Below are positions 1-11,470 of a stretch of 64,000 nucleotides of DNA, piece by piece; position 1 is the stretch's first letter; each line of letters starts with the position of its first letter. A program made the translations under genes and the position numbers. The notes below the pieces were generated by a model, which saw only the letters and a program-made list of their open reading frames with translations, ran no database searches and was not told the origin of the DNA. Origin of the DNA: Sipunculus nudus (lineage: Eukaryota > Annelida > Sipuncula > Golfingiida > Sipunculidae); NCBI GenBank assembly GCA_026874595.1, contig CM049312.1, positions 67,240,929-67,304,928 of the forward strand. Reading direction: 5' to 3'.

Positions 1-322
1 ACTGTGCAGTTCTCTTTAAACTTTATCTGTTTTACATGGATTGTACAAATAGTTATTACTTCTCAAGGCACTCTCCAGGCTTCAGGTAGTGATACTATGA
101 AGTGTCTAGAGGTGCTGAGGAAACTGGAGGATCCAGCAAAAACCACCCACCTTGGAAGGGCCACTACAGCACATTTTTACAACCAGTTAGCATAAATCTA
201 AACACTTAAGAGATGAATTATCATAGAAAGCTTCAAAAGGATTGTGTATGTGAACTATGTTTTCGATTGTATGTGTATCTTTTATTTTTTTTTTAAATAA
301 GATCAATGTCAAGGTCACTTAC
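1..322 (-). other. Intron downstream of exon K (partial)
   Basis: The donor of exon K opens an intron that runs off the window. I see no acceptor in phase with an open exon here. A 63-codon plus-strand frame at 4-195 begins with GTG, has no family resemblance I can name and is not called. Confidence 0.6.
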
Positions 323-565
323 TGACGGAGTGAATACGATCATGGATCATCTGTGAGCGAACAGTGTCAAGGTCACTATCGACCAACATCTGGTCAAAGT
401 TCGTGATTGGCACTTTGGCGACCTGTTTCACCATCATGGTGTGGAATTGGTTTTCATAATCTTCAGTTTGAATGGAATCTGCATCACTCATTGGCACGGG
501 GTGAAGTCGCCTCCCAGCTGGCTGCTTTGGAGTGCGACTCGGAGATTTCCTAGGGTTAATCATCT
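323..565 (-). CDS. Exon K, two repeats
   Basis: This is the longest visible exon, 243 nt, with acceptor TTTTTTTACAG|AG and donor GTCA|GTAAGT. It encodes 80 residues. The first 24 are basic and Ser/Pro-rich (INPRKSPSRTPKQPAGRR). Residues 25-45 hold MSDADSIQTEDYENQFHTMM. The linker VKQVAKVPITNFDQML is followed by a second copy from residue 62, VDSDLDTVRSQMIHDRIHSV. The exon carries two motif copies where the others carry one, which suggests fusion of two ancestral exons. It ends in phase 1, so the gene continues below position 323. The ATG at 563 is internal, not a start. Confidence 0.85.
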
Positions 566-1968
566 CTGTAAAAAAATCATGAAATATATATTTCAGATTT
601 CAAATTCCAAATATAACAAATTTCAAACCTGCTTTAATGATGTAATGGTTTATAATGAAACGATATTTTGTACAATATAACTGAACAGTGTTTTTCCCAG
701 GGTATTTAACACTGAATAAGACAATTAGATCACACAGCTACTTTATCAACTTTTATATTGAGAACAATTTACACTGAATAAATAATCACACTTCATCAAA
801 TTAAATAAACATTTGTGTCACCTATAAGAACATTAGGACTACCCTTGAAGAAAACAACATGAACTATAAGTATATCTAATATTTTAACTACACTAACAAT
901 GGTTTTAATCATGATCATTATCATTTCTCCTCTCTCTTTTTTCTCTTTCTCTCTATCTCCCTCTCTCTCTCCTCTCTCTATCTTTCAATACAAATGGAGA
1001 TAATAAATTCAAGATGACCATTAGGGCATAAGAAAATAAGGTCTATATCTTTGGTATGATTAGAAAGCAGAAGAAATACAACAAGATATGGCATTATGTT
1101 TGGGCTTTAACATTATTGCAGATCACACAGGTATTGACAAAATGAAAATGATGTGGTTTAGGTGGTTGAAATTTCATAAGGTGGTGGAACATTATTTGAT
1201 GTATTTAAACAAAAATCTAAAATAATTGTTTATGTATGACCCAGGGTCCAAGATGCTCAGCCTGAGCTGTTATAGCTGTATACACATGACAAAGTACAGG
1301 GTGCAACTAAACTGCAATTCAATTACAAATTAAGCCCTTGGAGTCAAAACGGAAGAGAATATAAATCCTTGATGGGATAAAACTTTACAAAATTTATGCA
1401 TTTCTCAAATGTAATTATTCATTTATTTGTCTAAAATAAGGCATTGGTTTAATTGTTTCTCCCGTTTGTCAACATTGCTGTGTTTACACACATGTTATTG
1501 ATAAACCAGTTTAAACCTACGTCCTTCACGAAGGCCTTATAAGATCTTTTCACAACCAAAATTACCTTAGATCATTAATATATACACATAGGAAGCCAGT
1601 AATTTCATAAATCCTTTATCATAAGATAGGGGAATGGGTACCCTTAAATACAACTGGTAAAAACAGTACAATATACTGAAATGAAAGTGCACATTATGAG
1701 GTCACTCACACCCATGCAAATCAGAGATATCTCTCTTCCCAATCATGGATTAGGGAATAAATGATTCATGACAATATTTTCAGTAAAAATATATTTCTGA
1801 AAATGTTTTTAAAAAATTCTTTCAAACATGTTTCAAAAGAGTGCATTGTGGGTTAAGCAATTATCACTGTTAGAGCAAAATAATCAGAAAGAAAGAGAGG
1901 AGCAGATTTATAGTAAATATCTGAGTATAAGACTACAATGACAGTTTAATACCAAAAAAATTAATTAC
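566..1968 (-). other. Intron between exons J and K
   Basis: AT-rich intron with a CT-rich tract at about 925-985 and the truncated TTAA-MITE copy at 1447-1647. Nothing else is recognised. Confidence 0.7.
1447..1647 (-). mobile_element. Truncated TTAA-flanked MITE, family 1
   Basis: This is the 3' half of the repeat also present at 23853-24321 and 53642-54117. All three share CCCGTTTGTCAACATTGCTG or a near variant, TTGATAAAC, CAACCAAAATTACC and ATATACACA-AGGAAGCCAG. The right end is GGGTACCCTTAA. The left half is missing here, so this copy is truncated or too diverged to see. Confidence 0.6.
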
Positions 1969-1977
1969 CATGCGCAC

Positions 1978-2097
1978 CTTTTGGCATAGTTTTCATAAAT
2001 TCCATAGCGATGTCCTCAGTGAGAACGGAGTCCAAGTCACATTCCCTGATGCCTCTAGTTTTGGCTTTTGGTTTAGCTGGAAGGGCTTGGCGCAAGT
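1978..2097 (-). CDS. Exon J, DLDS-TED repeat
   Basis: This is a 120-nt exon with acceptor TGTATATAG|AC. It encodes 39 residues beginning LRQALPAKPKAKTRGIREC, then DLDSVLTEDIAMEFMKTMPK. Two donors in the same phase are possible: AAAG|GTGCGC (end 1978) or, nine bases later, CATG|GTAATT (end 1969), which adds Gly-Ala-His. Neither is a strong consensus, so both may be used. It joins exon I through Asp (VKK-D-LRQ) and exon K through Glu (MPK-E-MINPR). A PIF-like MITE starts about 105 bases upstream in the intron. Confidence 0.83.
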
Positions 2098-3486
2098 CTA
2101 TATACAATATGTAAATTAATACAAAACATCATGCAGAGTCTGACTCATATGCATATCAAAATATGGTCTGAATTGTAAGTTTAACTAATACTTTATAAAT
2201 ATAAGGCCAAAAAAATAAAAGGTATGGTTCTCAGGCACAGCCCACATCAATTTTAAACCCCCGCATCAAAAATTTTTATTTTGATTTTTAATAGAAACTT
2301 ACCAATTTTGTGCTGCAACCGCTCGGACATTTCTTTCAAGGAGATAAAATAATACAATTTCCTTTTTTATGTAGGGCTTTTACTTGTTTAGCAAAATAAA
2401 TCTGTTATTATCATGCTTTTCCCTAATCATGTCATTTTTATTGAAACATACCAAAAAATTAAAAATAAAAAAACGCCTGCCCGCATTGATTTCTGAAAAA
2501 AAGTGCCTGAGAACCATACCTTTTTTTATTTTGGCCTAACACAAAGTTTTTTTTTATCTATGGCTATATTCTTTTATTATTGTGAAATGAAGTCATAACA
2601 CTGACCACAAAATTTAATGCATTAAACTTGCAACATGTATGCAACTAAATATATTCACTCTTAAAGAAGTACAATAAAGAAAGATGTAAGTACTCTTCAA
2701 AGGAAAAAGAATCCTTTTTTCATGACACAGACTTTACTTAAATGCATGCAATTATAATTCCCTAAAATTCCTTTTGCTTCACTATTTTTTTCTCAATTTT
2801 ATCCATACCATAACTAAACAAAAGATGAATCATGCCATTGACAACACTGGGTTTTTCTTTTAGTTAGGTTAAATTGATTCAAGTTCATTTGATTTTATGC
2901 TTCATTTACTTGCATATTAACATGCTAATTCCCTCCCAAGAGTAGTCTTAGGGCCCTTATCCTGGGCCTTTTTAAAAGATGATATGATATTCAAATGAGT
3001 AATAAGAAAAGTTTACATCAAACTCATAGACGTACAACATGCAAAAGCATGCATATTAAAAAGACTCTTTTGATCTGCATGGAACCATAGTTTGCTGATA
3101 AATGAAAGTGCATTTCTACAAATGGTCATATACATTTTAAACTGAATTAAAAAAGTAAAAGTTCAAAGGGAAACCTGTGAGAACATTAAATATTCTTACA
3201 GAGAATAAACAGATATTTGGAAAACAATATTTTTTAGATTATTATTTTAAATACCAAAATATAATACTATTCCAAATATCTTATATAAATGTAGCTCAGT
3301 AAAGATGATGTTATTTCTGGATTTAAATTGTCATTTTTTTATGGGTAAAGCAAGAGTAGAAAAGCATGGATGTGTGAATTTGGGTGGAACAAAACTCAAA
3401 GCAGAATTAATCAGTGGCCCCCATCACCAACCTGGGAGACGCAAATGCATTGTGGGTAATTTCAAAAGTCAGCCATATTTGTTTAC
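2098..3486 (-). other. Intron between exons I and J
   Basis: Contains the PIF-like MITE at 2205-2536. The remainder is AT-rich and shows no recognisable element or exon. Confidence 0.7.
2205..2536. mobile_element. PIF/Harbinger-like MITE, copy 1
   Basis: The ends are long inverted repeats, both reading GGCCAAAA, A/T run, AAAGGTATGGTTCTCAGGCA inward. The length is 332 bp, with direct TAA on both sides, which fits the three-base TWA target preferred by PIF/Harbinger elements. It has no coding capacity. A second copy with about the same length lies at 54876-55211. Family assignment is inference from ends and target length. Confidence 0.7.
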
Positions 3487-3597
3487 CTTTCTTTACAGGA
3501 AGGCACTGCTTAATTTTCTCCTCAAAATCCTCTGTTCTGATGGATTCCAAATCACTTGGTCGTTGTTTTGCAACTTTCAAATCTCTCAAATAGCCAC
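3487..3597 (-). CDS. Exon I, DLES-TED repeat
   Basis: This is a 111-nt exon with acceptor CCCTGCATGCAG|GT and donor AAAG|GTAAAC. It encodes 36 residues: GYLRDLKVAKQRP, then SDLESIRTEDFEEKIKQCLP, then VKK. The motif SDLESIRTED is followed by FEEKIKQCLP, closely parallel to TED-IAMEFMKTMP in exon J. It is phase 1 on both sides. The basic segments at both ends separate neighbouring repeats. An imperfect CTCF-like motif lies about 30 bases upstream of the acceptor on the same strand. Confidence 0.85.
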
Positions 3598-3626
3598 CTG
3601 CATGCAGGGCAAAACATATTGGTCAG

Positions 3627-3643
3627 TGGTGCCACCTGCTGCC
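3627..3643 (-). promoter_or_regulatory. CTCF-like motif (imperfect)
   Basis: The minus strand reads GGCAGCAGGTGGCACCA, close to the conserved CTCF core CCRSYAGRKGGCR with one mismatch. It lies in the intron just upstream of exon I. CTCF and its core motif are conserved in bilaterians, but a single match in this much sequence can be chance. Confidence 0.25.
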
Positions 3644-6128
3644 AAAGGCATAAACTACCATGCAGGCCAAGCAGTTCATTCAACCCAACAAAAGAATGAT
3701 AAAAAAGGCCATACGTCTAAATTAAAACTGTTATCAATTATTTTTAAATGAGAAACAAGAAATATAGATAAAAATATCACTGTTTAGACCCAAATTTCAC
3801 TTGGTACACTGGTAATTTTTATTTTAAAAATATTTACTACCTAACTTGTTAGCCCACTAAACCGATAAATAAAAACATGTGAAATCCATGAAGCTATCAA
3901 ATAATGTATATATATGATATATATAACATACATGAGAAAGTGTTTCAGGTTATATAGTTACTACTGTCAACCACTGTGACAAAGAACTGTCTACTGTTGA
4001 GTTTCAATTCCAAATATTTAAGTTCCCATCACAACAAACTCACAACAAATGTTACTTTCAAAATAAAGATGACAAATTACTGAATTACTACTTAGCTGTA
4101 TAACATATTTAAGTTTATATCTATCTTTCTTTTCCATGTTATGACATATTCTGGTTAATTGAACTTACCTGAATCAAAATCAACTTACAATTTAAGATTG
4201 TGTGAACACATACACTAAATGTTGAAACAATTAAAAATAATTGTTCAACAGGTGTAGAAACATAACACCTAATACTTATTTTTCGAGTAAAATTTTAGCT
4301 CTCTTCAAGAGAATTCAATTAGTATTTTTCACAAAATAAATTAACAAATGAAAACAGTTCTCACTTCTACTAGGAGGGTTTGTTGTGAGGAAAACAGAAC
4401 ATTTTGGGGTGAGAATAAAAAGTTTTCTAGTGTTTTCATCGATATGACAAACAAATTATTCCATGAATGAATGTAACCATGGGAACCCCAAATGTCCAAG
4501 AAACTACATGAAACAACTTGAAAACCTATTTCTCTACTGGTTAATGATACTGCCGGAGCAAAACTACTTTTTTCCTGTGATCTTATGTTAATCTGATGAC
4601 TAAATTTAAAAGTAGACTGGTGCCCTCCTCTTAAAAATATGCTTCCACTGAGCTAAACCTGTAATACAGACAAGCAAATTTATCATGAAAAATTTTTGCT
4701 AATTGTTCTTAATTCATTTTTGAATATTCTTTTCATTGTTTTGATGTCAGATTAAAATTTCATTTCTCAGTTTTCATTTTTGGATAGACAATGTTCTGAT
4801 AAATAGTGTTTGGATAAACGATGCTGCACTGTACTTAATTAGTAACTTTATTAAAGCATAAAACCTGGAAACTGTGATAAACTGTGGTTGTCTTTAGATT
4901 TGAGAATTTAAAATCTGTGAAGTTCCCATTTTCATTTTGGCAATCTCAACATACATGAATTATCCTAAACAGATTACATAAGTGGATGAATTATTTCATT
5001 ACCTGTGGGAAAAAGAACGAGACAATTTGCAAAATCTTCATAACTTGACAAATGTGAGTACTAAATGTATACAATTTCTTTTTCATTCTAACAGACAATA
5101 TGGTTCATCTGATAGTATCTATAACATCAATCTATGATCTACAGGTAAAATATAAGACCTGTTATTGTCCCCAGCTTCCTTGGAATTGGGAACATTGATT
5201 TGGGTTTGTCTGTCTGTCCTTCTGTCTCTCTGTCAAGCCGTCTGTCTGTCTGTCACTTTTTATTTTCTTGCGATAACTTTCCTTATTATCAGATTTCATT
5301 CAAATTTTGGTCACTGATTGCTCTCATGTATACCTTGGTTTGTTTTTGGAGTGTCTGTCTTTAAATTTATTTTCCCCAGCTCCAAAAGAAAAAAATTAAA
5401 TTTTGTTCCTATTTCACAACCAAAATTACAACATGTGGTGACATCTTCAGGGGCCCATGAAAACTAAAAAAAGCCGCTATGATGTGGAGCCATCTTCAGG
5501 CCAGTATAAAAACTAAATCATTGATAAGGCAAGCACAAATGACACCAAGAGGCAGAAGCAGAAGACAAATTCCATGAATTTGCTGGTTATTTTAGTATCA
5601 GTCTTTTAACTTTCCACTTTGGACACATATATGCTATATGCATAGAAAACAAACATGAGAAGCAAACTGCTCACATGTGTTAATGGTTTATTTCTCAAAA
5701 GTTTCATTTTTCATTAAAAATCTCTTTTCATAAAAATTGCTAATTTGAAACCCTTTTGAACATAAATACAACCACAGTCAACCTAACAACTGGTCTTGGT
5801 CTCCCTAAATAATCAAGTATCAATTAAAAACAGTTGCTATTGGACTTTTCACTTAAAGCACTCTTGGGTCATATGAGTTTTAAAATTAAAAGTCGGAAAA
5901 TGTAATGCTGTCAGTATTGGTAAGTGACATCTCAGTGGGATCATATATGACATGGCAACCAGTCTACAAATATTTACGCTATGTAACATAAAAAACTTTA
6001 TGTCTTTTACTAAAACCTGCCAAAAGCCTAATATTAAGCAAATATTGTGCTGAAAATTATAAAATACACCCACACAAGCAAGGGAGATAATTAACCAAGC
6101 CACGATATCAAGCACACAAATCACTTAC

Positions 6129-6140
6129 TGCTTCTTGGGA
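6129..6140 (-). CDS. Possible 12-nt microexon
   Basis: The acceptor GGTAATTTCAG|TC and donor AGCA|GTAAGT flank only 12 nt, TCCCAAGAAGCA. In phase 1 it inserts PRS plus boundary codons and leaves phase 1, so exon H to exon I stays open with or without it. The A|GTAAGT donor is the same hexamer and the same minus-one base as in exons G, G' and K, and the encoded S/P-K/R pattern resembles the end of the G copies. Exons this short need transcript evidence, and a chance AG...GTAAGT pair is possible. Confidence 0.38.
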
Positions 6141-6727
6141 CTGAAATTACCATAAAGACATAAATAAAATACCATAAGATAATGAAAAATTATACTATTG
6201 CAAAAAACTAATTAATATACCTTATATTATATTACTTATCTACATACTAGTCTGTGTATTTAAATGACTGACATGTTCAGTTAAACAAAAAAAAATATTA
6301 TTTTTCAGCAGATATTATTCAAAACTCTTTAAATATACTTTGGACTGTTAAAGGCAGTGAAAGAATATATTCAGTGAACGGATTGGTCAAAACTGAGCAG
6401 TATTCTATATCTGTAGACAAAAACATCCTTTCATAAGAAGGGATATACCATGATAAAAATGAGATATATTATGGAGTTTGCACATTAAAACCAGTCTTTC
6501 CCAACATCAGGTACACCTTTTGGTGGAATACAGATTACAGTTAAAATTTTCACAAAGAGGAAAATGAAGAAATAAGAAACATTTTTACAAGTAAAAAGAA
6601 AAAAAGACCAACAACAGGCTGTCCAAAAGGAGTTGCCTTCATTCTTATATATTTCTGAAACATTCTATCAAATGACCCATGGTCCCTGGTGCTCAGCATG
6701 TAGCATACCCTTCCTTATAAACCTTAC

Positions 6728-6820
6728 CTCTTTTCTTCTTGAGAATCTGGATGAATTTCTCTTCTATCTGCTGGGCAGTATCTGAATCTAAGTCACTCAG
6801 CTGATCTGTGTGCTTCTTCT
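6728..6820 (-). CDS. Exon H, DLDS repeat
   Basis: This is a 93-nt exon with acceptor CATTTTGCAG|AG and donor AGAG|GTAAGG. It encodes KKHTDQLSDLDSDTAQ followed by QIEEKFIQILKKKR. It contains the acidic core SDLDSDTA, then an amphipathic helix-like stretch, then a basic tail. The order acidic motif, helix, basic tail recurs in exons I and J. It is phase 1 at both ends. After exon G or G' the first codon is AAG (Lys). After exon F directly it would be GAG (Glu), still open. Confidence 0.85.
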
Positions 6821-9800
6821 CTGCAAAATGAAGAAATCCTCTATTTATTCTCACCTTTAACCAAAAAATTTTCAATATATTTTTTAACAATCTCATGTGA
6901 ACTAAAGATTTAAATAGCAATAATGTTATTCCCTTGGTTAGCCAATCAGGATACGTTCTGACCAAGGCAGCCACTTAGATCTGCCCCTAAGGACTGAGTT
7001 ATCCAATCATATTCAAGTCACCTGACTGAAACAGCCAGTCAGATCCTGTGTACCTGAATTTAGACCTAAATTACTTTGAAACCCATTCAGAAGTAGATAT
7101 ACATACGGTAAACCAATCATATCAAGGGATATGAATATTATTAAAACCAAAACAAAATACACTTTTTTTTTAAACTGACTTAAATAAAACATCTTCAAAA
7201 TTTTTTCCATGAATAATTTCATTTGTAATTTTAAACTAACCAGGTTTAAGTCATATTTTTAGAGCAGAAACTGACTATGTGTATTTAAAGAGTTTAAAAG
7301 CCTAGCAATAATGTATTAACACTGATGATATACTGACATAAAGAGCAAATGTCACTCTATAAATCAAACTTAGAACTGACTGCAAAAAAAATTAAATAAA
7401 AAAACTCTTGTCTCTGATAATAATTAATAAAGTAATATTAAATGATATGTTATTCTAATATTTCTGCCTTTGTACTGAATGACATATATAGTACATGTGC
7501 TTTGCATGAGGAAAGTAACTAAATATACTTTCACTTTCAGGCGTTTTATTTTGTAGACATAGAACATGTTTAGGCATGGTTTAATTCAATGTGATCATAT
7601 ATTCTTAATGTAAACCATATTATGGCATGTCCCTGTGGCACACAAAAGTGAAAAAATTAACTGTACCCCAAATGCAAAAACATCATTATATACAATACAA
7701 TATTGCAACAATACAAGCTTTTGTGAACAATTTGTTGGCAACCCATGCCATATAGGAAGTCAATACCTGTTGCCAATAATGATGTAGTGTCCCATTTTAC
7801 CACTAGATGTCTCTGTACATGCTTGACTATTTTCTTTTCTTGAAATATTTATGCAATGACCTAAGTCTTCACTAACCATTGAATGCAGATGAAAATAACC
7901 ATCCAGTCTCCTGGATATATAATATTCTATGGATTGGTCTTTTCCAAAAGTTGCATAAATTAAATCATCTTTGTGCAAAATTAATCACTTCACCTTACAC
8001 AATGGCAATAAATGAGTTTTTCTAAATGTCCAAAGACTAATCCACAATGCCATACCCCAACCTCCTAATAAAATTGTTGTGGCTGACTGGGAGGTAATTT
8101 TTTTATGTCATCTGCTCTCACTGTATATTTATCTTTATCTGAGTGACCTTACCTGACAGTGACAGCCTGTTAATCTATAGTAACTGGAAACACCTGTCAG
8201 ACAGGTGATACTGCAGACTTTGAAAATTGTAACTCAGGCCAGATTAATTGTATATCACTAGTTTGGTTTGTGAACCCTCCCGACTCAAATTTCATAAAAT
8301 TGAAAAAAAAATAAAATTTTAAATATTAGTTTCATTCACCTGGTTAATTGTTATATAGTGGTATATTTTTACCTGAATGCAATAAATATAAGCAAGGTAC
8401 ACATCTACACAGCTGAAGCAATATATGTTTGTTTGTGATATAGTTTTCACTAATGCTGGGTTGAGATTTAATCTGAGTTTAACATTCTCAGGTCTCATGT
8501 TATCCCAGTTTGAGAGATATACTGGTAATTTCTTTTTACAATATGAGTGAAACCAAGGATACTTGGGGAGACACAGTGGAAGAAAAGTTTGAGAAAACTG
8601 TAAGAGAAATATGGAGACACTGGTGAATCCTGAAACCTGTAGAAGAATAAACAGAGTCTGTTTTGTCTGGATATGCAACTATTATTGATCTAGTTTACTT
8701 ATGTGCAAGGTCAATTATGAGCTCTTACCTACAACTGTGAATGAATAATTTGGTAAAAACTTGGAGGTACACCATTATTGATGAAAAATACATTTATCCC
8801 TGTGTCAGTATGTATAACTGCAGGCTACAGTAAAAACCTATGATTAAAGGGGTTAGAATTTGGAATTATATTATTTGTGGAATTAATCCTTGTTGTGCAG
8901 TATCAACATTTTATAGCTGTCTGCAAGGATATTTTTCATCCATTTAAGAATTATATTTATTGTGTTTACACTGAGTTTGTAAATGTGTTTATTATTATGT
9001 TTTCTCTGCTGTAAAATGCCTAAACTTATTTTCTTACTACACTGTGGGTGCACTTTACAACCTACCATATTTAATGTTAACATTGAGAAGACATATACTG
9101 TATGAACAGAAGCGGATCCAGGGGGGGGGGGGGTCCAGGGGGTCCGGACCCCCCCTTTTTCACCCGAAGCAACCTTTTTTACGGGGTTTTAGACGTAATT
9201 TTACCCCCCCTTTTCCAGACCTGATGACCTTTTTTTTTTTTTTAGGATTTTCATTGGTCTCCTGGGTTGGACCCCCCCTTTTCCTAAATCCTGGATCCAC
9301 CCCTGATGAATCAGTTCTCTTTTTCACATAAACCATTTCATATATAAATGAACTACTTAATGTAAAATGTATATATATTTTTGACAATAAAATGAACTGG
9401 ACACAGAAATATTTTGACTTAAAGATTACTTGTAAAAGTTACATATCAGGGTAACCAATATCAGGGTTTCCACAACCCTAAAATTTATACTATTAAACAA
9501 TTTATAACTGGCAATGAAGAAGCTGCAAGATACCACGAACATGACATATGCAATAAGAGCACAGAAGATTCGTTCTTTTCCACAATAATATCTCAAACTT
9601 TTGACAGTGTGATGAAGGCATGCCCCCCCCTTACACACCTTTAACTTGGTTTTGTACCTAAGGCCTGAAACCAGTGTATGAAATACTTTTTTCATGGTAA
9701 GATGCACCTGTGCACCACAGCTTATTCAACTGGGTGCACAAGTAATTCAAAGGTGCACAAATACATTAATGTCATTACAGTTATTTTTATTACAGCTATG

Positions 9801-11443
9801 TTATAATTTATACACATATTTCAGTGCAGTAAAAAATAAGCTAAGGTTTTAAACATGGTCAGAATGGAACCTAGAATAATATCCATCTAATGAAAGCTCT
9901 GACCACTTGATCTATATACATATAGTGTCTAGTGTAATGTCATGTTTTAGTGTTTATGTCCTTGTTTGATCATCTGGACTGTCAGATGTGCATGCTCCTA
10001 ATGGTCCTGCAGACCTGTCCTAGTTACCGGCCTCACACTGTGCACCTTGCACCTAGCAATAGTACAGTGGGTGCACAAAACTGTTTTTGGGAACATCTGT
10101 GCACCTAGGCACCAAGTATTTCGAACACTGGAAACAGACACTTTTTTCCATATTCATAAACCTTGCCTTTAAATAAATCTTTAAATTTAACAACTCTGTG
10201 TACAAACCATGTAACACTATGTTACATACTGCACTGCATGGTACAGATTACATGCGTGTTCAAGGTTAACCTTAATAACAACACAAAGATGACTGATTTA
10301 GTGTAAGATGTAGGTCTCTGGCTGTGTCTGTTCTGTATCTCATTATAGTAAGCTTTTACAAAGCGGAGGACTGTTTGTCATAAACTGTGCTTTACACACA
10401 GCAATGAAAACAGTGAAGCACACAATGTTACAACTACAGCTTTGGAAACTATGAAAAAAAGTTATATATTTACTGTGAGAATATATGACAATCTAGAAGC
10501 ATTTAAAATGTGACACTTTTTGGTATTTTTTTTAGGGGGGAGGGCCATTTGCTCATAATGTATACATATTTTATATTGTAAAACTTCATGATTTTCACTT
10601 TGGTATATAATTCCAACTCCCCTCCACCCAAAAACAAATCTTAGTGTTAAGCCTTTTCATGAAAATATTCAAAGATTTTCTAATAAATTTCTAACAAAAT
10701 GGTGGATTCAATCCAAACATACAATTTTGATCATTTTGTAAACTTTATTCATTTGAAAACAGATGATTTTTTTTACATTATCAAAACTGTATTATCTTGC
10801 TAAAAACAACCCTATATTGCAAGAAAATTAGATCTCTACTTTAAAATGCACTTATATGTTTATAGAGCTCAGTAGCTGTACCAGTACATGCAGTCTTGAT
10901 GTAACAGAACAATATTAACAAACTGTTTGTTATATATTGTTGAATCTATGGGCAAGTTTTGGCGCTCTGAACAAAGTTTGGTTACCGGTATACATATGGT
11001 TTTGACCAGTTAACCGGTTCATGGTCTTGGTTGAACTAGTGGTCAGCGTTTTAATGCAATTTAGCAACATGCTGGGGCTATATTGCACCACCATCTATCA
11101 GAAACTTCACTGATGGATGAATCAAGGCCTATTTTGAACTTATCCTATGGAAAACCTGCCCAAGACATAGCCATACAAGCCTTTCCCAACGCAATAAGAG
11201 GTAATAAGCTAGTAAGTTATAACTGGAGCTGAATGTGGAACATATTTAATTTGCTGGTTTTAGTAGAAAATGTTGAATATAACTGTAATGTTAAGAGGAA
11301 ACAGAATTCCAAGAGTAGACTATGTCTATAAAGTAATGCACCTACAAAGAGTTCTCAGAAAAGTGTGTTGAATCATTTTAATGGATGATGCAATTTATAC
11401 ACAAGCCTGAGCAGCCATGACAGCCTATACTATTTTCACTTAC
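6821..11443 (-). other. Intron between exons H and G'
   Basis: Contains the hAT-like MITE at 9109-9304 and otherwise AT-rich unique-looking sequence. A CTCF-like core, CCACTAGATGTCTCT, sits on the plus strand at about 7798-7813. No further exon was supported. Confidence 0.6.
9109..9304. mobile_element. hAT-like MITE, copy 1
   Basis: Ends GAAGCGGATCCAGGG and, in reverse complement, AGGGGTGGATCCAGG match the AGGGG-CGGATCC type of hAT terminal repeats. The body holds two to three internal copies of GGACCCCCCCTTTT. The flanking 8-mers TATGAACA and GATGAATC match at five positions, consistent with a decayed 8-bp target duplication. Length is 196 bp and it is non-coding. A close homologue is at 21204-21396. 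Short frames on both strands here are by-products of the element. Confidence 0.7.
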
Positions 11444-11470
11444 TCTTTGGGGTCCTGAGACCACGGATCA
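11444..11470 (-). CDS. Exon G', duplicated 27-nt microexon (IRGLRTPK)
   Basis: The acceptor GTTTTGTCTTATCAG|TG has a good pyrimidine tract, and the donor is AAGA|GTAAGT. The 27-nt exon encodes IRGLRTPK preceded by Val (G plus TG after exon F) or Met (A plus TG after exon G). It matches exon G at five of eight residues identically, with conservative L/I, S/T changes for others, and the phase is the same. Because each copy is a multiple of three and phase 1 on both sides, the transcript may carry G, G', both or neither. A 1.13-kb pogo-like element lies between the two copies. Confidence 0.7.

Larger units (their letters stand above)
3598..6727 (-). other. Intron between exons H and I
   Basis: It holds the 12-nt microexon candidate at 6129-6140. 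A strong donor context, GATTCAG|GTAAGT, lies near 4164-4176, preceded by a possible 15-nt phase-1 exon encoding DFDS but with a poor acceptor. It also has a CTGTCTGTCTGTC-type tract at about 5200-5260. The rest is AT-rich without recognised features. Confidence 0.6.

Noticed and set aside
4-195. 63-codon plus-strand frame at the window edge
   Set aside because: It starts with GTG, lacks splice or promoter context, has no recognisable family and lies opposite the intron of the minus-strand gene.
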